Made by a program: the position numbers and the translations under genes. A DNA stretch of 64,000 nt from Sipunculus nudus (Eukaryota; Annelida; Sipuncula; Golfingiida; Sipunculidae), in assembly GCA_026874595.1 (NCBI GenBank), contig CM049313.1:29506008-29570007 (forward strand), in the 5' to 3' direction. This document shows, piece after piece, positions 60,421 through 64,000 of the stretch. The notes below the pieces were generated by a model. The model was not told where the DNA came from. It searched no databases and worked only from the letters and a program-made list of their open reading frames with translations. Numbering within the stretch: the stretch's first letter is position 1; every line of letters begins with the position of its first letter.

Positions 60421-63400
60421 AGCTCAGCTGACTGAAAGTCATCTGAGCTATAGCGATCACTCTTTGTCCGTCTGTCCGTCTGTCTGTCTGTCCGTCTGTC
60501 CGTCTGTCCGTCCGTTAACCAGGCACAAATCGTAACCGCTGGACCTAGAACCTTGTAACTTGGGATTCTGAGAGGTCCATGAAAAATCTCCTTGGAAACC
60601 AGAAATTAGGTCTCTGTTACCCATATCCTTCGAGCTATGGGGCCCCAAAGTACCCCCCAGAAAAGTCCAAAATTTCATACAAAAACTTCAATATCTCATT
60701 AACTACTTGACTGATGGTCATGATTTTTGGCATACATATTGATCATGAGAGGTTCCATCAGTTCCTGAAGACTGGTGGCGCCGCTTGTATTTTTCGATTT
60801 TTTACGAATTTTTTTCTCTATTTTTGAGACCTTTAAAAATGTGAACATCTGTTAACAAGGCACAATTCGTAATTACTGGACTTAGAATCTTCATTCTCGA
60901 CACACTGAGAGACCTATGAAAAGTCTCCATGGAAACCAGAAATTAGGTCTCTGTTACCCATATCCTTCCAGCTATGGGGCCCCAAACTACCCCCCCAGAA
61001 AAGTAAAAAATTTCAAACAAAAACTTCAGTATCTCATTAAATACTTGACTTATGGTCATGATTTGTGTCATACATATTGATCATGAGATGTTCCATCACT
61101 TCCTGCAGACTGGTGGCGCCACCTGTATCGTTCAATTTTTTACGAATTTTTTTCTCTATTTTTGAGACCTTTCAAAATGTAAACATCTGTTAACAAGGCA
61201 CAAATCGTAAAGACTGGACCTAGAATCTTCATTCTTGACACACTGAGAGACCCATGAAAAGTCTCCATGGAAACCAGAAATTAGGTCTCTGTTACCCATA
61301 TCCTTCGAGCTATGGAGCCCCAAAGTACCCCCAAGAAAAGTAAAAAATTTCATACAAAACTTCAATATCTCATTAACTACTTGACTGATGGTCATGATTT
61401 GTGGCATAACTATTGATCATGAGATGTGTCATCACTTCCTGCAGACTGGTGGTGCCACCTTTATTCGATTTTTTACGATTTTTTCCTCTATTTTTGAGAC
61501 CTTTAAGGATGCTGTCATCTGTTAGCATGGCACAAATCGTAACGACTGGACCTAGAATCTTCATTCTTGACACACTGAGAGGTCCATGAAAAATATCCTT
61601 GGAAACCAGAAATTAGGTCTCTGTTAACCATATCCTTCGAGCTATGGGGCCCCAAAGTACCCCCCCCCCCAGAGTAGTCAAAAATTTCATACAAAAACTT
61701 CAATATCTCAATAACTACATCACTGATGGTCATGATTTTTGGCATACATATTGATTATGAAATGTTCCATCAGTTCCTGCAGACTTGTGGCGCCACCTGT
61801 ATTGTTTGATTTTTTACGATTTTTTCCTCTGTTTTTGAGACCTTTAAGGATGCTGTCATCTGTTAACGTGGCACAAATCATAACGACTAGACCTAGAATC
61901 TTCATTCATGACACACTGAGAGACCTATGAAAAGTCTCCATGGAAACCAAAATTAGGTCTCTGTTACCCATTTTCTTCGAGCTATGGAGCCCTAAAGTAC
62001 CCCCAAGAAAAGTAAAAAATTTCATACAAAAACTTCAATATCTCATTAACTACTTGAATGATGGTCATGATTTCTGGCATAACTATTGATCATGAGATGT
62101 GTCATCTGTTCCTGCAGACTGGTGGCACCACCTGTATCGTTCGATTTTTTTACGATTTTTTCCTCTATTTTTGAGACCTTTAAGGATGCTGTCATCTGTT
62201 AGCATGGCACAAATCGTAACGACTGGACCTAGAATCTTCATTCTTGACACACTGAGAGGTCCATGAAAAATATCCTTGGAAACCAGAAATTAGGTCTCTG
62301 TTACCCATATCCTTTGAGCTATGGGGCCCCAAAGTACCCCCCCAGAGTAGACAAAAATTTCATACAAAAACTTCAATATCTCAATAACTACATCACTGAT
62401 GTTCATGATTTTTGGCATACATATTGATTATGAGATGTTCCATCAGTTCCTGCAGACTGGTGGCTCCACCTATATTGTTTGATTTTTTTACGATTTCTTC
62501 CTCTATTTTTGAGACCTTTAAGGATGCTGTCATCTGTTAGCATGGCACAAATCGTAACGACTGGACCTAGAATCTTCATTCTCAATACACTGAGAGACCT
62601 ATGAAAAGTCTCCATGGAAACCAGAAATTAGGTCTCTGTTACCCATATCCTTCGAGCTATGGGGCCCCAAAGTACCCCTCAGAGTAGTCAAAAATTTCAT
62701 ACAAAAACTTCAATATCTCAATAACTACATCACTGATGGTCATGATTTGTGGCATAACTATTGATCAAGAGGTGTTCCATCAGTTCCTGCAGACTGGTGG
62801 CACAACCTGTATTTGTTCGGGGTTTTTTTTTACGAATGTTTTATCTATTTTTGAGACCTTTAAAGATATGAACATCTGTTAACAGGGCACAAATCATAAA
62901 AACTGGACCTAGAATCTTCATTCTTGACACACAGGGACCCCCATGAAAATTCTCCATGGAAACCTGAAATTAGGTCTCTGTTACCCATATTCTTTAGGCT
63001 GTATGGCTCCAAAATACCCCCCAGAATAATGGAAAATTTGATACAAAAAGTGCAGTATCTCAATAACTACAACACTGATGGTCATGATTTTTGCATACAT
63101 ATTGATCATGAGCTGTTCCATCAGTTTCTGCAGAGAGGGTGCGCCACCTCTATTTTTTTCAAATTTTTACGACTTTTTTTTCTCTTTTTTCGAGACCTTT
63201 GAAGATGTGGTTATCTATCAAGAGGGTACAAATTGCAACAACTGGACCTAGAAACTTCATTCTTGTCATGCAAGGAGGCCCATGAAGAGTGCCTGTGGAA
63301 ACTTGAAATTAGGTCTCTGTTACCCATATCCTTCAAGCTATAGGACTCTGAAGTATCCCTCAGAATAATGAACAATTTGATACAAAAGCTGAAGTATCTG

Positions 63401-63460
63401 AACAACTAATATGGAGATCATCATGATTCTTTGCATGGATATTGACCATTAAGTGTTTTT
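60421..63460 (+). mobile_element. family-A head and ~335 bp-unit array
   Basis: Head AGCTCAGCTGACTGAAAGTC. A GTCTGTCC simple stretch (60470-60515). Boxes near 60774, 61112, 61448, 61786, 62121, 62459, 62796 and 63137, ~334-341 bp apart. No 3' terminus. Confidence 0.85.
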
Positions 63461-64000
63461 AGCTCAGCTGACTGTAAGTCATCTGAAGTATCCCTCAGAA
63501 TAATGGACAATTTGATACAAAAGCTCAAGTATCTAAACAACTATTGCAGTGATCACCATGATTCTTTGCATGGATATTGATCATGGAATGTGTCATCAGT
63601 TTCTGCAGTATGGTGGCGCCACCTGTATTTTTTTTATTTTTACGAATTTTTTTCTCTATTTTTGAGACCTCATAAGATGCGGTCATCTGTTAACATGGCA
63701 CAAAACGTAACAACTGGACCTAGAATCTTCTCTCTTGACATGCTGAGAGGCCCATGAAAAGTTTCCTTAAAAACTTGAAATTAGGTCTCTGTTACCCATA
63801 ACCTCTGAGCTATGGGGCTCCGAAGTACCCCCCAGAATAATGGAAAATTTGATACAAAAGCTCAAGTATCTGAACAATTATTATATTGATCACCATGATT
63901 CTTTGCATGGATATTGATCATGAAATGTTTCATCAGTTTCTGCATTCTGGTGGCGCCACCTGTATTTTTTCAATTTTTAGCTCAGCTGACTGAAAGTCAT
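63461..64000 (+). mobile_element. truncated family-A head, two array units and a further head at the edge
   Basis: The head at 63461 is cut after AGTCATCTGA and joins the middle of a unit (AGTATCCCTCAGAATAATGG), a deletion. Boxes at 63612 and 63949. A new head starts at 63979 and runs off the window. Confidence 0.8.

Noticed and set aside
47365-63405. Many minus-strand frames with MGNRDLISGFQGDFSW-like text
   Set aside because: They are antisense readings of the ~335 bp repeat unit, one per unit, with no conserved start or end.

Overview
This window is eukaryotic. It is AT-rich, has almost no long coding sequence, and is filled with nested transposable elements. Two short exons can be read as the conserved C-terminal (Tim44) domain of the mitochondrial import protein TIMM44: 8590-8640 and 14446-14535, both on the + strand and phase 0. 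They are separated by a 5.8 kb intron made largely of transposons. No other TIMM44 exon was found, so most or all of the window may be intron of one gene. The metazoan gene plus the style of repeat (T-run/AGCTCAGCTGACT heads, GACCCATGGGTC tails, GTATCCCCAGAC elements with ~145 bp tandem cores) suggests a mollusc, most likely a bivalve. The taxon is an inference from memory.

Layout. 1-0.45 kb: end of a Ty1/copia pol pseudogene. 3.08-6.09 kb: Ty3/Gypsy element with LTR, PBS, gag, PR, RT and RNase H, broken by frameshifts and cut off before integrase. 8.5-14.5 kb: TIMM44 exons and intron, with a family-B element, an inverted B fragment and a second Gypsy fragment (integrase C-terminus). 15.1-24.4 kb: family-B element with a long tandem array, then a ~335 bp-unit array interrupted by a family-A element that carries a complete family-C element. 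24.4-37.5 kb: a five-level nest of insertions (B > 9.9 kb TIR element > A > A' > A''). 37.5-47.4 kb: further A and B copies, and a pseudogene of an endonuclease/exonuclease/phosphatase (EEP) domain. 47.4-52.6 and 60.4-64 kb: arrays of ~335 bp units punctuated by family-A heads. 52.6-60.4 kb: element D, a second C copy and a complete A copy.

The main result is that several families unrelated in primary sequence (called A, B and C here, with D less clear) share one architecture. They have a short 5' terminus that is repeated in inverted form just inside the 3' end, then a 3' hairpin a few bases from the terminus, insertion within T-runs, and often a core of tandem repeats. Helentron-type (Helitron2) rolling-circle transposons and their non-autonomous HINE derivatives are built this way. 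Decayed EEP-endonuclease fragments, one of them ~80 bp upstream of a family-A 3' end, fit such a source. Several insertions can be checked against an uninterrupted paralogue of the insertion site elsewhere in the window. The tandem cores of A, B and C share a ~100 bp module that ends in the palindrome GGTGGCGCCACC. The C and A' cores also carry regular clusters of AGGTCA half-sites. Nearly every element lies on the + strand, the same strand as TIMM44.

All comparisons were made by eye. Identities, boundaries and family names A-D are working labels.
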